Assembly: GCF_000472865.1 (NCBI RefSeq)
Contig: NZ_AXAP01000072.1
Span: 1 to 41,438 of the forward strand
Length of the DNA: 41,438 bases
Origin: Bradyrhizobium elkanii WSM2783
GTDB lineage: Bacteria > Pseudomonadota > Alphaproteobacteria > Rhizobiales > Xanthobacteraceae
Direction of reading: 5' to 3'
Shown: in pieces, positions 8,669 through 17,425 of the stretch
Layout of the letters: every line of letters begins with the position of its first letter
How positions within the stretch are numbered: the first letter of the stretch is position 1
Position numbers and translations under genes: made by a program
Notes under the pieces: generated by a model
The model's database searches: none
Told to the model about the DNA's origin: nothing
Seen by the model: the letters and a program-made list of their open reading frames with translations, nothing else

Positions 8669-9712
8669 ATGACAATGTCGTTCAACAGATTTGATCTGAA
8701 CCTTCTGCGCGTTTTCGACGCTGTAATGCAAGAGCGAAGCGTTCTGCGGGCAAGTCAGAGGATCTGTCTCAGTCCTACTGCTGTTAGTCACGCTCTCGCC
8801 CGCCTTAGAGAATTGCTCGATGATGAACTATTTGTACGTACCACCACGGGGATGCGGCCGACGGCGCGCTCAGTCGAAATGGCCCCTTTAATAAGGGAGG
8901 CGTGGAGATCGCTAGAGGCAGCAATCGATCCTCCCAAGTTTGAGCCCCGTCATTCGACCAGGCGGTTTACAATCGCAGTGAGCGATTTCATCACTATGGT
9001 GATGGTGCCTGGTCTCCTCGCGCTGCTCAGGCAGGAAGCCCCGCTAGTCGATCTCGTAATCCGGCCGGACAGTTGGATCGATGTGGCCGAGCAGATGGAT
9101 CTCGGGCAAATTGATGCGACAATCGGGATTTTCTCGAGCGTACCCGCCCGTTTCGGATCAAGCTCACTCTTTGCATACGACGATGTTCTCATCGCCAGCT
9201 CTTCACGTCGGCTTGGTCAATTGTCCCTAGAAACATTTTCGAAGCTTTCAATAGCCGTGGTCTGCTTGCACGGAGAGCATGAAGAAATAGTCGACGGCTT
9301 CGTCGCCAAAAACGGACTGGCGCGGCGGTCGGAGATGTTTGACCGGGCAGCTTTCGAACGGACCTTTTCAGGGGCGAAGCGAGGTCCACGTTTGGCCGTG
9401 TCGTTACCGCACTTTCTCGCGCTTCCGACCCTGCTCGAAGATACGCACCTAACCGCCATCGTGCCACGGCCTCTCGCCAAATTGTTAGTCCTTAGGCACC
9501 CAATATCAATGTACGAGCTACCGTATCAAACCGCTTTGCAGGGCGTTAGTGTTCTGTGGCCGGAACGCAACGCCAGTAATGCTGCCCAAGAGTGGCTGCG
9601 GGCTATATTGGCCCAAGCCGCCGAGCCTCTTCGCGCTCGCCTATGCGACTTCGTGCGTCCCGCTCGGTCCATCTCACCCGCGCTGCAACAGCAAGTTGGG
9701 GCAGCACCGTGA
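8669..9712 (+). CDS. LysR-type transcriptional regulator (NodD/NahR-like, 347 aa)
   Basis: A DNA-binding regulator of the LTTR family. The N-terminal winged helix contains NRFDLNLLRVFDAVMQERSV, and the recognition helix segment is LSPTAVSHALARLRELLDDE. The effector domain follows from about residue 90. It ends with a long basic tail (about 35 residues beyond the usual end) that contains PALQQQVGAAP. The frame is open upstream to 8531, but homology to LysR begins at MTMSFNRFDLN, so the ATG at 8669 (or 8675) is chosen; no strong ribosome site is present. It is clearly paralogous to the LysR at 37895-38875: RASQ, LFVRT-TGM-PTAR and LARRSEM-DRAA-ER segments are shared. Its targets are unknown; the lyase remnant at 4310 may have been one. 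Confidence 0.92.
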   Translation: MTMSFNRFDLNLLRVFDAVMQERSVLRASQRICLSPTAVSHALARLRELLDDELFVRTTTGMRPTARSVEMAPLIREAWRSLEAAIDPPKFEPRHSTRRFTIAVSDFITMVMVPGLLALLRQEAPLVDLVIRPDSWIDVAEQMDLGQIDATIGIFSSVPARFGSSSLFAYDDVLIASSSRRLGQLSLETFSKLSIAVVCLHGEHEEIVDGFVAKNGLARRSEMFDRAAFERTFSGAKRGPRLAVSLPHFLALPTLLEDTHLTAIVPRPLAKLLVLRHPISMYELPYQTALQGVSVLWPERNASNAAQEWLRAILAQAAEPLRARLCDFVRPARSISPALQQQVGAAP

Positions 9713-10147
9713 CGGTTCCGCTTCGAGCATGCGCTTGGCGCGTAGTTCTTTAGAGCTACTTTCCGAGCCACCAACACCAAGGTACGATAGCTCTCGCCTC
9801 GATTTTGAGTACTTTGCTTGATCTAGGAATTGACCGGTTGCCGGGGCGAACGGGAGAGTTGTCGTAACGACGCGGTGGGCCGCCGTCGCGACCACCTTGT
9901 TTAGTCTATTCGAATTCGGTCAACAGCAGTTCGAGGAGTGGCGGGCAGCACTGCGGCTGGCGTCTTTTGACGCGCGATCATGTATCGATGCAACCTTGTG
10001 AGGCGAGAAGGGGCATGATATTTTGTGTGGTGCGAGGATGGTCAGTCTCATTTCCTGTCGAGCACCTTCGTGATGATAACGCGGGTTGTCGGCTTGAAGC
10101 CTCCCAAGTGTCAGCCGCACACGCGAGCGCCTTGTCAGCGATCTAAA
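9713..10147. other. Intergenic region between lysR and the sensor kinase; no gene seen
   Basis: Nothing coding is convincing. A small perfect dyad, GTCGT-A-ACGAC, lies at 9861-9871 and could be a regulator site. The kinase frame is open back to a GTG at 10025, but the 41 residues before 10148 look non-coding (many Cys, Pro, Arg; no domain). Confidence 0.4.
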
Positions 10148-12313
10148 ATGGTAGTCAACAGCGAACATTGCGCTGAGGAGGGTGGGCATCTTCGGCGCTG
10201 TATCAACGATCTCAATAAGATTTTTGAGCATCCTCCGATCCGGGACGGTGGCACTTTCTCGCAAGGACTCTCTGATCTGCTCGATCTGCTGGTGGAGCTG
10301 CTCCAGCTGGACTTTGCTTATGTTCGTTTCGAGGATTCAATCGGTGTAGACGGCTTCGAGATAACCCGAACGGCTCAAGCTTGGGACGCCCTTCTGTCAC
10401 TAGAACTGGGGCGTCTGTTGCGAGAGTCATTGGGCCAAGATCTGCAGTGGTGGCCGTCACAACAGCGAATTGCGATCGGCGGTAGAGAAATATCGACCTC
10501 GTCGTTGCAGTTGGGAATTGAGGGTGCAACCGGAACGCTCGTAACCGGATCAGCGCGCGTTGAATTTCCCGAAGAAACAGAGAGGCTTCGCCTCAGAATT
10601 GCAAGCGTGCAAATCGCGAAGTGGCTGCAGGACGCTCGCCTTTCGAAGGAACGGAAACGAGCTTCCGAAATGATCAACCGAGAGGTTGCGCGACGAACTG
10701 GAGACATCATCGCCATCAGCGAAGAGCGAAGACAGGAGATTGTCGAACTCAGAAGGGTGGTGGAATCGCTGCGCGTGCGAGAAATTGACATACAGTTGGT
10801 CGTCGACGCCATTCCGGCTCCTATGGCCATTATGACCGCAGAAGGTCAGCTAGAGGCTGTCAATCGCCCCGTTTTGGAGTACTTCGGAAGGTCGGTCGAG
10901 GAACTCAAGCGTTGGAATGTGATTGATGCTGTTCATCGCGATGATCTTCAATCGACGATCAGGGCCTGGATGCGGGCTGTCGAATCCGGAGAGCCTTACG
11001 AAATCGAAAGCCGCCATCGCCGCAGAGATGGCGTGTATCGGTGGTTCCACGTCCGCGGCTTTCCCTTGCTTGACACTGATGGATCCATCGTGCGCTGGTG
11101 CGTGCTGCAGATCGACATTGAGGACCGCAAGCGCGCCGAGAATGCCTTGCGCAGCAGTGAGCGAAACCTCAATCTGATCATCAATACCATTCCGGCGCTT
11201 GTGTGGTCGGCTCGGCCAGACGGCTCCGCCGAGTTCTTCAACCAGCATTATCTCGACTATGTGGGTCTAAGTTCGGAGGCGGCTCGAGATTGGGGGTGGA
11301 CTGCGGCAGTTCATCCCGACGATCTGAGTGATCTCGCTAGTGCTTGGCAATCGATCAGGACTTCTCGCGAAGCCGGTGAAAAGGAAGCACGATTGCGCCG
11401 TTTCGATGGCATGTACCGTTGGTTCCTCTTTCGAGCTAACCCACTGCGTGATGAAGTGGGCAACGTCGTTGGATGGTTCGGTCTTAACACCGATATAGAA
11501 GATCGTAAGCGGGCGGAGGAAGAACTACGCAACACCCAAGCAAAATTGGCGCACATGGCGCGCGTAATGACGATGGGTGAGCTTACGGCGTCCATAGCTC
11601 ACGAGATCAGTCAACCTCTGTCAGGTATCGTCACTAACGCCAGCACCTGCCTGCGCATGCTCGCCGCCGATCCTCCGAACGTTCCTGGCGCGCGTGAAAC
11701 TGCGCGTCGCACAATCCGGGACGGCAACCGCGCGTCCGCTATCATCGGGCGATTGCGGGCGCTCTTCAACAGGAAAGCGCCCGTAACCAGGCCGATTGAT
11801 CTGAATGAGGCAACTCGCGAGGTCGTGGCCTTATCGCTCGACAGGCTTCGACGCGATGGGGTGAACTTGAGGACGGAATTAGCCGAAGACCTTCCAGTTG
11901 TCGCGGGGGATCGGGTCCAGTTGCAGCAGGTCATCTTGAACCTGGTGCAAAACGCGCTGGATGCGATGAGCGCGATCGACGATCGCGCAAGAGAGCTGAC
12001 CATCAGGACACAACGAGACGAAGGTGATCGAGTCCGTTTGAGTGTGGAGGATTCTGGACCTGGTTTTGATCCCGGGGCCGTGGAGAAGCTCTTCGATGCG
12101 TTCTACACAACCAAGAACGAGGGGATGGGAATTGGCTTATCCGTCAGCCGCTCAATTATCGAGAATCATCATGGTCACCTGTGGGCTGCTCCGAACCATG
12201 GTCTAGGAGCTACGTTCTCGTTTTCGATCCCTCGGAATACTGAGGGGGTGATCGGCGCCCACGATCGTGGCGGCAGAACGACTTTCGGCAACAGCGTCAC
12301 GAGGAATTCATGA
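10148..12313 (+). CDS. Sensor histidine kinase, GAF-PAS-PAS-HisKA-HATPase (NodV/FixL-like, 721 aa)
   Basis: A probably soluble two-component sensor kinase; I see no membrane segment. The N-terminal 190 residues resemble a GAF domain. A coiled region (RRQEIVELRRVVESLRVREI) leads into PAS1 at about 214-334 and PAS2 at about 339-458, each ending in DIEDRKRAE. The phospho-acceptor is His485 in AHEISQPLSGIVTNAS, the N box is NLVQNALDAM at about 598, and DSGPGFDPG and GMGIGLSVSRSIIE form the G boxes. The HEISQPL signature matches the NodV/FixL/DctB group. The start is uncertain: GTG 10025 is open, ATG 10148 is preferred. The stop overlaps the next ATG (ATGA at 12310), so it is translationally coupled to its response regulator. 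The signal is unknown, perhaps an aromatic compound as in TodS-like systems. Confidence 0.9.
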   Translation: MVVNSEHCAEEGGHLRRCINDLNKIFEHPPIRDGGTFSQGLSDLLDLLVELLQLDFAYVRFEDSIGVDGFEITRTAQAWDALLSLELGRLLRESLGQDLQWWPSQQRIAIGGREISTSSLQLGIEGATGTLVTGSARVEFPEETERLRLRIASVQIAKWLQDARLSKERKRASEMINREVARRTGDIIAISEERRQEIVELRRVVESLRVREIDIQLVVDAIPAPMAIMTAEGQLEAVNRPVLEYFGRSVEELKRWNVIDAVHRDDLQSTIRAWMRAVESGEPYEIESRHRRRDGVYRWFHVRGFPLLDTDGSIVRWCVLQIDIEDRKRAENALRSSERNLNLIINTIPALVWSARPDGSAEFFNQHYLDYVGLSSEAARDWGWTAAVHPDDLSDLASAWQSIRTSREAGEKEARLRRFDGMYRWFLFRANPLRDEVGNVVGWFGLNTDIEDRKRAEEELRNTQAKLAHMARVMTMGELTASIAHEISQPLSGIVTNASTCLRMLAADPPNVPGARETARRTIRDGNRASAIIGRLRALFNRKAPVTRPIDLNEATREVVALSLDRLRRDGVNLRTELAEDLPVVAGDRVQLQQVILNLVQNALDAMSAIDDRARELTIRTQRDEGDRVRLSVEDSGPGFDPGAVEKLFDAFYTTKNEGMGIGLSVSRSIIENHHGHLWAAPNHGLGATFSFSIPRNTEGVIGAHDRGGRTTFGNSVTRNS

Positions 12314-12684
12314 TGCTCACACCATTACTTGTATCGGTCGTTGACGACGATGAGTCTGTGCGTGAGTCGCTGCCTGATCTCCTGAGGGAGTTCGGCTATG
12401 CAGCTCAAGCGTTTTCCTCCGCAGAGGACTTCCTTGCTTCTGAATATGTAGGGCAGACAGGCTGCCTCATTCTCGACATTGCAATGCCGGGCATGACCGG
12501 TCCCGAGCTCCAGAGGGAATTGACACGTCTCCGCCATAAAATTCCGATTGTCTTTATTACCGCGCACGGAGATGAGTTCACGCGTCCTCGAATGCTCGAG
12601 CAGGGCGCCACAGAGTGCCTATCCAAGCCGTTTTCCGACGCCGCCTTGCTGAGGGCGCTCAATGCGGCTTTCGGGACGAGTTGA
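12310..12684 (+). CDS. Single-domain response regulator (receiver only, 124 aa)
   Basis: A stand-alone REC domain. The acidic pocket is VVDDDES at 10-16, the phosphorylation site is Asp56 in LILDIAMPGMTG, and the conserved Thr84 (FITAHGD) and Lys106 (LSKPFS) complete the switch. There is no output domain. It overlaps the kinase stop by four bases and lies just ahead of the FixJ-type regulator. Single receivers in such operons commonly serve as phosphate sinks or as relay intermediates between kinase and DNA-binding regulator; which applies here cannot be read from sequence. Confidence 0.93.
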   Translation: MMLTPLLVSVVDDDESVRESLPDLLREFGYAAQAFSSAEDFLASEYVGQTGCLILDIAMPGMTGPELQRELTRLRHKIPIVFITAHGDEFTRPRMLEQGATECLSKPFSDAALLRALNAAFGTS

Positions 12685-12715
12685 GCCAGACATGTCTGCG
12701 CCCGGAGAAGGACCG

Positions 12716-13354
12716 ATGAAATCGACGGGGCAACAGCTGCCCGCCAAACCAGATGAGGGAATCGTATTCGTCGTCGATGATGACGTCTCGGTGCGCGAAT
12801 CCCTTGAACTGTTGATCGGCAACGCGGGCTGGCAATCGGAGATATTTGAGTCCGCTCGGGAATTTCTTTCACGTCCACGCGTGTTTGTGCCCAATTGCCT
12901 GGTTTTGGATGTTCGTCTTCCGGGGCTCAATGGCCTCGAATTGCAGAGACGGGTGGCGGTCGAGCGACCGGGTATGCCGATCATTTTCATTACTGGCTAT
13001 GGTGATGTGCCGACAACGGTGCAGGCGATGAAGGCTGGCGCTGTTGAATTTCTAACTAAGCCGTTCAGTGACACTGTACTATTGAACGCAATCCAAGACG
13101 CTATTGATCGCAGCGGCGCCGCGCTGCGGGTTGAAGCCGAGATGGAAGCGTTGCGGGAACGCTACGCCTTGCTGAGCCGACGCGAGCGGGAAGTCATGCG
13201 TCTAATCGTTCGCGGTGTCTTGAACAAGCAAGTGGCGCATGAGCTTGGCATCAGCGAGATAACAGTCAAGGCACATCGCGGCCAAGTCATGCGAAAGATG
13301 AGGGTTACCTCTTTCGCAGAGCTCGTGAATGTCGCCGCAAAGCTCGATCTCTAG
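12716..13354 (+). CDS. FixJ/NodW-type response regulator (REC + LuxR HTH, 212 aa)
   Basis: A DNA-binding response regulator and the likely output of the kinase encoded upstream. The receiver domain holds DDD at 21-23, phospho-acceptor Asp65 in LVLDVRLPGLNG, Thr93 and Lys115. The LuxR-type helix-turn-helix covers about 153-195 (LSRREREVMRLIVRG, then NKQVAHELGISEITVKAHRG). The frame is open from 12662, overlapping the previous gene, but ATG 12716 has GGAGAAGGA at 12704-12712 as ribosome site and places the receiver normally, so it is chosen. Three genes, kinase, receiver and FixJ-type regulator, form one operon. The architecture resembles NodVW and the styrene/toluene sensing pairs StySR and TodST. 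Confidence 0.93.
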   Translation: MKSTGQQLPAKPDEGIVFVVDDDVSVRESLELLIGNAGWQSEIFESAREFLSRPRVFVPNCLVLDVRLPGLNGLELQRRVAVERPGMPIIFITGYGDVPTTVQAMKAGAVEFLTKPFSDTVLLNAIQDAIDRSGAALRVEAEMEALRERYALLSRREREVMRLIVRGVLNKQVAHELGISEITVKAHRGQVMRKMRVTSFAELVNVAAKLDL

Positions 13355-13473
13355 CGTTAGTTCCGTCCGTCACCAATTACTTGAGCGAAGCGCATGCACC
13401 AAATCATCGTCATCGATGTCGCGCAGGCATGCCCACGCGTTGATCAGCCGAGATGCAGGCGGCTCATCGGACG

Positions 13474-13494
13474 GCTGAAATCGTTTCACTTCCG
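13474..13494. promoter_or_regulatory. T-N11-A box TGAAATCGTTTCA followed by CTTCCG (copy 1)
   Basis: The 13-base core at 13476-13488 is a perfect dyad, TGAAA-TCG-TTTCA, with the T-N11-A form bound by LysR-type regulators. The whole 21-base block is identical to 18535-18555. It lies about 120 bases ahead of the hydrolase gene at 13611. No clear -35/-10 pair was seen beside it. Confidence 0.6.
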
Positions 13495-13610
13495 ACTGCT
13501 AGCGAAATCGCACAACATGTTGCCGAAAGCCGCGCCTAGGTTCGCCGGGATACATCCATCGACCGGCTTGGTGCATGTGGTTAGCGCGGCAGCAGCGGAC
13601 TGGTTTGCCG

Positions 13611-14468
13611 ATGGTGAAAGCTCAGATGGTCAGCAAGCGCGCTTTGGTGAATGGCGTAACGCTGCACTACGTGACGGTCGGCTCCGGGCCCGCAGTGCTC
13701 TGTCTCCATGGTTGGCCCCAAAATCATAACGAGTTCGTGCCGATCTTTGAGGCGTTTGCTCAACGGTACCGGTTCATAGCACCGGACCTGCGCGGCTACG
13801 CCGACAGCGACAAGCCTTACGCGGACTACATGCCGGCCACCATTGCCCAAGATCTGCTCGAGCTCGCCGACGTCGAAAACGCCGATCAGTTCCACATCCT
13901 TAGCCATGATCTCGGAGGGCCTCCCTCGGTCGCTCTCGCTTACATGGCGGGTAACCGGGTCCTGTCTCTCGCAACGATCGAGACGCCGTTCTTTGGACTC
14001 GACTATGAAGGCTATGTTGATCCGCGCGTGCCATATTGGCACCTCTCCATGCATGCGAACATGGATATTGCGCGGTTCCTGATCGAAGGACGAGAGGAGC
14101 AGTATATTCGTCACTTCTTCCGAGATTTCGCCTACAATCCCAACGCGATCAGCGAAGCCGAACTGCAGCGTTACGTCGTCCAGATGAAGCAGCCCGGAAA
14201 TCTGCGGGCGAGCCTGAACCACTATGGCTTTATTGATGAGAAGGCAGCACAACTCGCCCAGCTTGCAAGAAAGAAGCTTTCGATCCCGATCATGGGCTGG
14301 GGAGGTCGCCGCTCCTTCGGGTCGCACTGCTTCGACAGCGCAAGGGCACTCTCGGACCGTGCGGAGGGAGGGGTCATTGAGGAATGCGGACACTGGGTGT
14401 TTGAGGAAAAAAAAGATTTCATTTGCGAACAACTGGGCCAATTCTGGGACAAGAGCGCCAGGATGTGA
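13611..14468 (+). CDS. Alpha/beta hydrolase, epoxide hydrolase / haloalkanoate dehalogenase type (285 aa)
   Basis: An alpha/beta-fold hydrolase whose nucleophile is aspartate. HGWPQ at 33-37 forms the oxyanion region, Asp100 stands in SHDLGGPPS, and His261 in EECGHWVFEEK is the general base. Asp rather than Ser as nucleophile points to epoxide hydrolases and fluoroacetate-type dehalogenases. A cap domain of about 80 residues lies between. There is no signal peptide, so it is cytoplasmic. The frame is open from 13575; ATG 13611 or 13626 are both possible starts and neither has a strong ribosome site. The VOC gene starts five bases after its stop, so the two are co-transcribed. The substrate cannot be decided from sequence. 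Confidence 0.88.
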   Translation: MVKAQMVSKRALVNGVTLHYVTVGSGPAVLCLHGWPQNHNEFVPIFEAFAQRYRFIAPDLRGYADSDKPYADYMPATIAQDLLELADVENADQFHILSHDLGGPPSVALAYMAGNRVLSLATIETPFFGLDYEGYVDPRVPYWHLSMHANMDIARFLIEGREEQYIRHFFRDFAYNPNAISEAELQRYVVQMKQPGNLRASLNHYGFIDEKAAQLAQLARKKLSIPIMGWGGRRSFGSHCFDSARALSDRAEGGVIEECGHWVFEEKKDFICEQLGQFWDKSARM

Positions 14469-14473
14469 GCGTC

Positions 14474-14962
14474 ATGACTGAAGCAGGCGCTCCATTTCGC
14501 ATCGAGACGACGGAGCATACTGGCATCACGGTCTCCTCACTGGACGAAGCGCTTTCGTTCTGGAGCGGCGTCATGGGATTCCAGCATCTTTACACCTGGG
14601 ACTTTGAAGAGAGCTCCTTGCTGGGGGACCTGGTCGGCGTGAAGGCTGCAGCAGCGCGTATCGCGATGGTCAAGGGGCCAGGGCATCTGATCGAGCTTCT
14701 GGAATACCGCTCTCCGAGCGATCGACGGGTCATGAAACCCCGGTCTTGCGATGTCGGCTCGGTCCACGTGGCCTTCCGAGTTGAAAACCTTGATGCCTTG
14801 CTAATGCGAGTCGGCGGTGCAGGGTGGAGCGCCGTGTGCAAGGTCCAGACGGTGCGGTCAGGGGAGCGCACCGGACTTCGTCTCGTCTACGTGCGTGGGC
14901 CCGACGGTGTGACTCTGGAGTTTCTCGAGTATCCCAAGGGTCCGGTCCCGGCGACGCCATGA
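14474..14962 (+). CDS. VOC family (glyoxalase-fold) protein, 162 aa
   Basis: A vicinal-oxygen-chelate fold protein with two beta-alpha-beta-beta-beta halves. Likely metal ligands are His15 (EHTGITV), Glu74 (HLIELLEY), His98 (GSVHVAFRV) and Glu149 (GVTLEFLEYP), which is the usual H-E-H-E set, so it should bind a divalent metal. Family members include dioxygenases, isomerases and glyoxalases. It is cytoplasmic. The ATG at 14474 lies just after the hydrolase stop and the family pattern begins at once. With the cupin and the transporter remnant it forms a small operon. The reaction is unknown. Confidence 0.87.
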   Translation: MTEAGAPFRIETTEHTGITVSSLDEALSFWSGVMGFQHLYTWDFEESSLLGDLVGVKAAAARIAMVKGPGHLIELLEYRSPSDRRVMKPRSCDVGSVHVAFRVENLDALLMRVGGAGWSAVCKVQTVRSGERTGLRLVYVRGPDGVTLEFLEYPKGPVPATP

Positions 14963-15000
14963 GCTTCGACCAGAGATCTATTAAAGCGAAAGGAAAAGCC

Positions 15001-15495
15001 ATGCCCCGGAACCAGACGGTGTTCGTCCTCGTCACGAGCATGTTTGCCGCCCCCGCGGTCGCACAGTCGCCAGCATCAGTGCTTCCGAATTACTCAAGGA
15101 CGCCTGCGGAATTGTCGGCTGCTGCACCCACCGGTGGCCCCGGCGGGTCCGGCAACGCCAAGGTCGAAGTTGTTACCATCCTCGGCGACCCATCCAAGCC
15201 GGGGATGTACAGCCAACTGCTCAGGGTTGCGCCACATGCAAGAATTGCCGCGCATCATCATGCAGGCGATCGGGTTGGCACCGTGCTCCAGGGGACCTGG
15301 ATATTCGGCTACGGCCCGAGCTTCACCCAGGAAGCGCTCCGAACTCTACCGGTCGGCTCAGTTTACACGGAGCCCTCCGGCGCTGCGCACTTCGCGATGA
15401 CCGGCGACGAGGCAGTGACTGTGCTGATCACCGGCTTCGGGCCGACGGATACCGTCTACGAGAACCCCGCCGACGATCCTGCGAAGAAGCCGTGA
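15001..15495 (+). CDS. Exported cupin-domain protein (164 aa)
   Basis: The N-terminus is a signal peptide with a hydrophobic core and cleavage expected after AVA near residue 21, so the protein is periplasmic. The single cupin barrel carries HHH at 85-87 within ARIAAHHHAGDRVGTVLQG, and His130 in EPSGAAHFA, which give the metal-binding set. ATG 15001 is preceded by AAAGGAAA as ribosome site; the frame is open further upstream but lacks homology. Thirty-eight bases separate it from the VOC gene. Exported small cupins of this type are common beside catabolic genes in rhizobia and have no firmly established role. Confidence 0.88.
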   Translation: MPRNQTVFVLVTSMFAAPAVAQSPASVLPNYSRTPAELSAAAPTGGPGGSGNAKVEVVTILGDPSKPGMYSQLLRVAPHARIAAHHHAGDRVGTVLQGTWIFGYGPSFTQEALRTLPVGSVYTEPSGAAHFAMTGDEAVTVLITGFGPTDTVYENPADDPAKKP

Positions 15496-15590
15496 GACGC
15501 TGCTTGGGATCGCCGCGAAAATTTCAGAACAACACGCCGGGCTCAGGCTCAGCAGGTGTCTTGCCCACTCCTGGATTGAGGTCAAGCGCG

Positions 15591-16767
15591 ATGCCCCTTG
15601 CTCTCTATGCCCTTGCGGTTGCGACCTTCGCAATCGGCACGACCGAGTTCGTTATTGTGGGTCTTATTCCAGAGATCGCAACCGATCTAGGTATATCGAT
15701 CCCAAAGGCCGGGCTCCTCGTCAGCTTGTACGCGTTGTCCATCACGCTTGGTACGCCAATCGTTTCCGCACTGACCGGCGCTCTTCCGCCGGCAATTGGC
15801 GATTGGGCTCATGGCACTGTTCACGATCTGCAATTTGTCTGCCGCCGTCTCCCCAAACTACACCACACTGCTGCTCTCACGTATTGTCATGGCGGTTGCT
15901 CACGGGGTCTTCTTCGGTGTCGGTGCGGCCTGTGCAAGTTCTCTTGTTCTAAAGGCAAAGGCCGGCAGTGCAATCGCCGTGATGATGGGAGGGCTCACCG
16001 TCGCCATGGTGGTCGGGGTACCGCTCGGTTCGTGGATCGGCCAATTATTTAATTGGCGTACTCCATTTCTTATTGTCACTGGCATGGGAACCATCGCGGT
16101 GCTTGGTCTGACATGGCTCTTGCCTCGCGAAATTTCGCATTAGCAGCCCGCCTCGTTTGCGGCCCAACTGACCCTTCTCGCGAATCGACGCCTCGCGACC
16201 ATGTACTTGCTTACGGTGGTCGGGTTCGGCGGCACCTTTGTGGTTTTCACCTTCCTGTCCCCATTGTTGACCGACGTCACTGGGGTACCGGAGGAGGCGG
16301 TCAATCTCGCGCTACTGCTCTTTGGTGCGACAACTGTCGTCGGAAATCTTGCCGGCGGGGCATTGAGTGACGCCGTCGGTACACGCAAGGCGATGATGAT
16401 CCTGCTTTCCGGACTGATCATCTCTTTTGTCTCGCTTCGATTGGCAATTCACAATGAATCGGCAACTTTCGTGGTGATCGCTGTCTGGGGGGCGTTTGCT
16501 TTCGCCATCCCGCCCGTTATGCAGGCCGGCGTTGTTACCACCGCCAAGCAGGAGGCTCCGGATGCGCTTGGAACGGCGTCCGGTTTCAATATAGCCGCCT
16601 TCAATCTCGGAATCTCCAGCGGGTCCTTCATCGGTGGCCAGCTCCTGACAGGGCCCGGGCTGCTGGCGACCCCCTACGCGTCAATCGCGATGGCGAGCGT
16701 TGCCTTGCTAATCGCGATGGTCGCGCTCCGTCCCTGCTCTGCGATCGGCAGTGCGAATGTTGCGTGA
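15591..16767 (+). pseudogene. MFS transporter (DHA1/AraJ-like), broken by a frameshift and an amber codon
   Basis: The N-terminal part, MPLALYALAVATFAIGTTEF onward, is typical of sugar/drug efflux MFS proteins. Near 15783-15795 the frame shifts, and homology continues with LAIGLMALFTICNLSAAVSP. In this second frame a TAG at 16141-16143 interrupts the loop after WLLPREISH. The remaining half, from QPASFAAQLTLLANRRLATM to the end at 16767, then runs in the same frame. About twelve membrane segments would be present if both lesions were repaired. As written the transporter cannot be made. It would have exported or imported a compound handled by the hydrolase/VOC/cupin genes. Confidence 0.85.
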
Positions 16768-16802
16768 GAGTTGGCACGGTTAGCCGCACTGGCGTCCTCG
16801 AA

Positions 16803-16826
16803 AGAGGCCCGCCGGCGGGAGCCTCT
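16803..16826. terminator. Hairpin between convergent genes, possible terminator
   Basis: AGAGGC at 16803-16808 pairs with GCCTCT at 16821-16826 around a GC-rich centre. The flanking T-tract is only three bases on the minus strand. Its position between the MFS remnant and the convergent TetR gene suits a terminator, but the structure is weak. Confidence 0.35.
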
Positions 16827-16837
16827 GAATCTGCAGC

Positions 16838-17425
16838 TCAGCTCTCCGGCCAACCGAGCAGGAATGTGCGCACAATTTCTCGAAGCTGGTTCCTTGTCGA
16901 GCCCCCCTTCGCCTCAACTGCCATCCCTTGAATGGTCAACACAACAAGCCGCGCGGCATCCGCTGCGGTCATGCCAGGAGGCAACGGCCCGGCATCCTTC
17001 ACCGCTTCGAGCCGGTTGCCTAGAATGTGGACAAACTCGTTTCGGCTGCGAACGAGATATCGACGAACTGGCTCACTTGCCGGCGAGCATGTGAGAGCAG
17101 CGCTTGTGACAAGACAGCCGGGCGGTGTACGCGATCCAGCGTGCAGATCCGCCATACTGTAAAGCAAACTCTCCACAATCCGCCGAGGGGTTGGTTCGGC
17201 AAGCGCACACGCCTGGCGAAATGCAACGTGTTTGGACAAGTAGCGTTCGACAACCCGATGGAATAGGTCCTCCTTGTCACCGAAAGCAGAGTACAGGCTT
17301 GATTTCGTGAGCCCCGTCGCATCGAGAAGGTCACTGAGAGAGGTGCCTTCATAGCCCTGCTGCCAGAACACCTGAAGTGCCTTGTCGAGGACCTCAGTTT
17401 CATCAAACTCTGGCGCTCGAGACAT
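16838..17425 (-). CDS. TetR/AcrR family transcriptional regulator (195 aa)
   Basis: A DNA-binding repressor of the TetR family. The N-terminal helix-turn-helix runs from about 8 to 55, with ALQVFWQQGYEGTSLSDLLD and ATGLTKSSLYSAFGDKEDLF as the diagnostic segments. The C-terminal ligand domain contains PPGCLVTSAAL, a TetR_C-type stretch common in AcrR relatives that control transporters or reductases. ATG at 17425 has AGGAGCGACG just upstream. It is convergent with the broken MFS gene. A perfect palindrome 52 bases upstream of its start is a likely autoregulatory operator. If the MFS pump was its target, the regulator has lost that function. Confidence 0.92.
   Translation of the reverse strand: MSRAPEFDETEVLDKALQVFWQQGYEGTSLSDLLDATGLTKSSLYSAFGDKEDLFHRVVERYLSKHVAFRQACALAEPTPRRIVESLLYSMADLHAGSRTPPGCLVTSAALTCSPASEPVRRYLVRSRNEFVHILGNRLEAVKDAGPLPPGMTAADAARLVVLTIQGMAVEAKGGSTRNQLREIVRTFLLGWPES

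Noticed and set aside
9861..9871. Small dyad GTCGT-A-ACGAC between lysR and the kinase gene
   Set aside because: Eleven bases is too short for a confident operator and no second copy was seen, so it is mentioned only in the gap entry.
13581..14441. A 286-codon minus-strand frame opposite the hydrolase gene
   Set aside because: It is the antisense shadow of a GC-rich gene with all catalytic motifs on the plus strand; the minus frame has no family pattern.
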